Assembly (NCBI GenBank): GCA_946699065.1
Contig: CAMPDV010000046.1
Coordinates: forward strand, 744,001 to 808,000
Reading direction: 5' to 3'
From: Loxodes magnus
Taxonomy: Eukaryota > Ciliophora > Karyorelictea > Loxodida > Loxodidae
DNA: 64,000 nucleotides
In this document: positions 62,391-64,000 of the stretch, one piece after another
How the letters are laid out: every line of letters begins with the position of its first letter
Position numbering within the stretch: position 1 is the first letter of the stretch
The notes under the pieces: model-generated
What the model was told of the DNA's origin: nothing
The model's database searches: none
What the model saw: the letters and a program-made list of their open reading frames with translations, nothing else
Translations under genes and position numbers: made by a program

Positions 62391-64000
62391 TTTATAATAT
62401 TTAAATTTCAGAGCTATATATAGTAAGAAATTCTTAATCTAATCTGGTAAATGACTAGCTTTAACTTAATAAATAATCAAAAATAAAATTTAATTTAAAT
62501 ATGGAGTTTTTAAATATGGAATCTATAAATATGAAATTAGTAACTTACACTAGTCTATGTTTTATTTACCCTTCTCTATTTTAAATAAACTTCATTGAAA
62601 CTATTAATCCATATACTTACACTCAAATTTCTATATTACACACTATATAAATTAAAAATTTTTCCTTTATTATTACAGTTTATTTTTTCTAAAAGTTAGA
62701 AACCAAAATGTTTAAATTTTTTATTTAGATATAAAATGTCATTAATCAAATAAAATAAAATAGCAAAAAATAAATCTTATTAAATTGGCTTCTATATGAA
62801 AAGTATAAATAACTTAAGGATTCAGACTGAGTTTTACATTAAATGCTTAAAATTTATAGATTTGCATCTCTTATAAGTTGATATACTTTATCTCAACTTT
62901 TTATTTATATTATCTAGAAAAATATTTGAAATACATGGTGAAATAATAGTTATTAGTGAAAAAACAGAATATATTTGCAAATTTTATACAGTGATGAAAT
63001 AAAGGAAATTACCATGATACTAATCTATAATAATTCAAATCTAATATTAGTATTATTGTATATAGAAAGCATTTGAAACTGATACTTATCAATTTAATGT
63101 TCTATAGATCTTTGACTATTTAGTATGTTTTTCACCTAATTAAGATCATCTCTTAATATACTATGGAGGTAAAATGTTAAATATATACCTTTAAATATTT
63201 GAATGAATTTTAGTTTATTTTTATTAAGATTTTTTTTCGTTGATTTACAAATAATTTCTACATAATTTATATAAAATTGAAATGAAATAATACTATACTT
63301 AAAACCATATTACTTTTAATATATCAAATAAATCTATATATTTGAGCAAAAGCCACTTTTTCCACTTAATCTGCTTTATCTATGTAATTTAATTCCTTTT
63401 ATTTATTTTATACATCTTTAGTAGCAAATTTAAGTTAATAGTTTTAATTTTTTATTTAAATGAAAGTGAGTTTATTAAATTATCTTATAATTAATATCTA
63501 TTTAGCTTTTTGCTTAAATGCCTACTTATTTAAAGCATATTTTGTCTTACAATTTAACAAAGGTAAGTTTATTAAACTATCTAATTTGCTTGCTAAATTA
63601 GTCCTAATTATCTTAGAAATATATATTGCATTAAAATTAATTTATAGCAACTTGTTAAATATAATTTAAGATAGAAGCTAAATATATAACATGTAATAAT
63701 AACCTTTTGCTTCATTATTAAAATAAGCCTCTATACTTGATATGTTCAATATTTTATCCATTAGTTTTAACTCTCTAAGGTATTTAATTTAAGCTGTTTA
63801 TAGCTAAATTATTTAAGATAACTTACCTAATATCACTACTATCCTTTATTTTATACCTTTAAGATTTATACTTCTACTACCTCTTTTTAATTAGCTATAA
63901 ATTAAAAATGCCTTTTTAGTTAGTTATTACTAGGCTTGATTTTAATAAATTAATTAAACTGCTATGTTTAAAATTAAATTTGATTATTAAGAATACTAGA
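62391..64000. other. Upstream region of beta-tubulin and spacer to window end
   Basis: AT-rich. The first few hundred bases should hold the beta-tubulin promoter, but no motif stands out. No gene recognised; a 69-codon frame near 63460 lacks coding composition. Confidence 0.45.

Noticed and set aside
63460-63669. 69-codon + strand ORF near the window end
   Set aside because: AT-rich, no coding composition; chance open frame.

Overview
The window is a very AT-rich nuclear DNA segment of a ciliate. Many conserved reading frames are read through TAA and TAG where Gln is expected and through TGA where Trp is expected. Examples are the ENT transporter signature FPWNTM, the pore region of a cyclic-nucleotide-gated channel and 14-3-3. 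Nearly every frame nevertheless ends at TGA, and no convincing TAA or TAG terminator was seen. That dual TGA (Trp or stop) with TAA/TAG = Gln matches the karyorelict nuclear code (NCBI table 27), so a karyorelict such as Loxodes is the best guess. The species itself cannot be fixed from the sequence. Introns are tiny GT-AG introns, many of 16-22 nt with 19 nt the commonest; several of 27-41 nt are also inferred.

Layout. 0-12 kb: a channel gene truncated by the window start (-), a Lys/Asn/Gln-rich protein (+), an ENT nucleoside transporter (+) and a 937-residue Gln/Asn-rich protein (+). 12.8-19.7 kb: two tightly spaced coiled-coil genes (-), a small basic protein (+), a multi-pass membrane protein (+) and a RING/TRAF/SPRY-like protein (+). 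22-37.2 kb: a membrane protein with a possible PAS domain, two SHIPPO/ODF3-type PG-rich repeat proteins (candidate axonemal microtubule proteins), a single-pass membrane protein, a divergent 14-3-3, an N-myristoylation candidate, a secreted SPRY-like protein and a coiled-coil protein. 38.7-51.9 kb: two uncertain small genes, an SRSF10-like SR splicing factor with four short introns, an ankyrin-repeat gene, a leucine-rich gene, an 801-residue five-exon gene and a dually acylated EF-hand-like protein. 53.4-55.8 kb: two tandem paralogous MORN-repeat genes. 57.2-59.6 kb: a cluster of three related zinc-knuckle ORFs in both orientations, interpreted as old retroelement ORF1/gag-like copies. 59.6-60.2 kb: a probable broken or spliced MORN-type gene. 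61.0-62.4 kb: beta-tubulin.

The recognisable genes fit a ciliated cell: microtubules (tubulin, SHIPPO, MORN), membrane signalling (CNG-type channel, 14-3-3, acylated EF-hand-like protein) and splicing (SR protein). Between genes lie long AT-rich spacers, often over 1 kb, in which I see no gene. All frames were translated by eye with TAA/TAG = Gln and TGA = Trp or stop. Exon joins rest on reading-frame continuity and GT-AG borders, not on transcripts.
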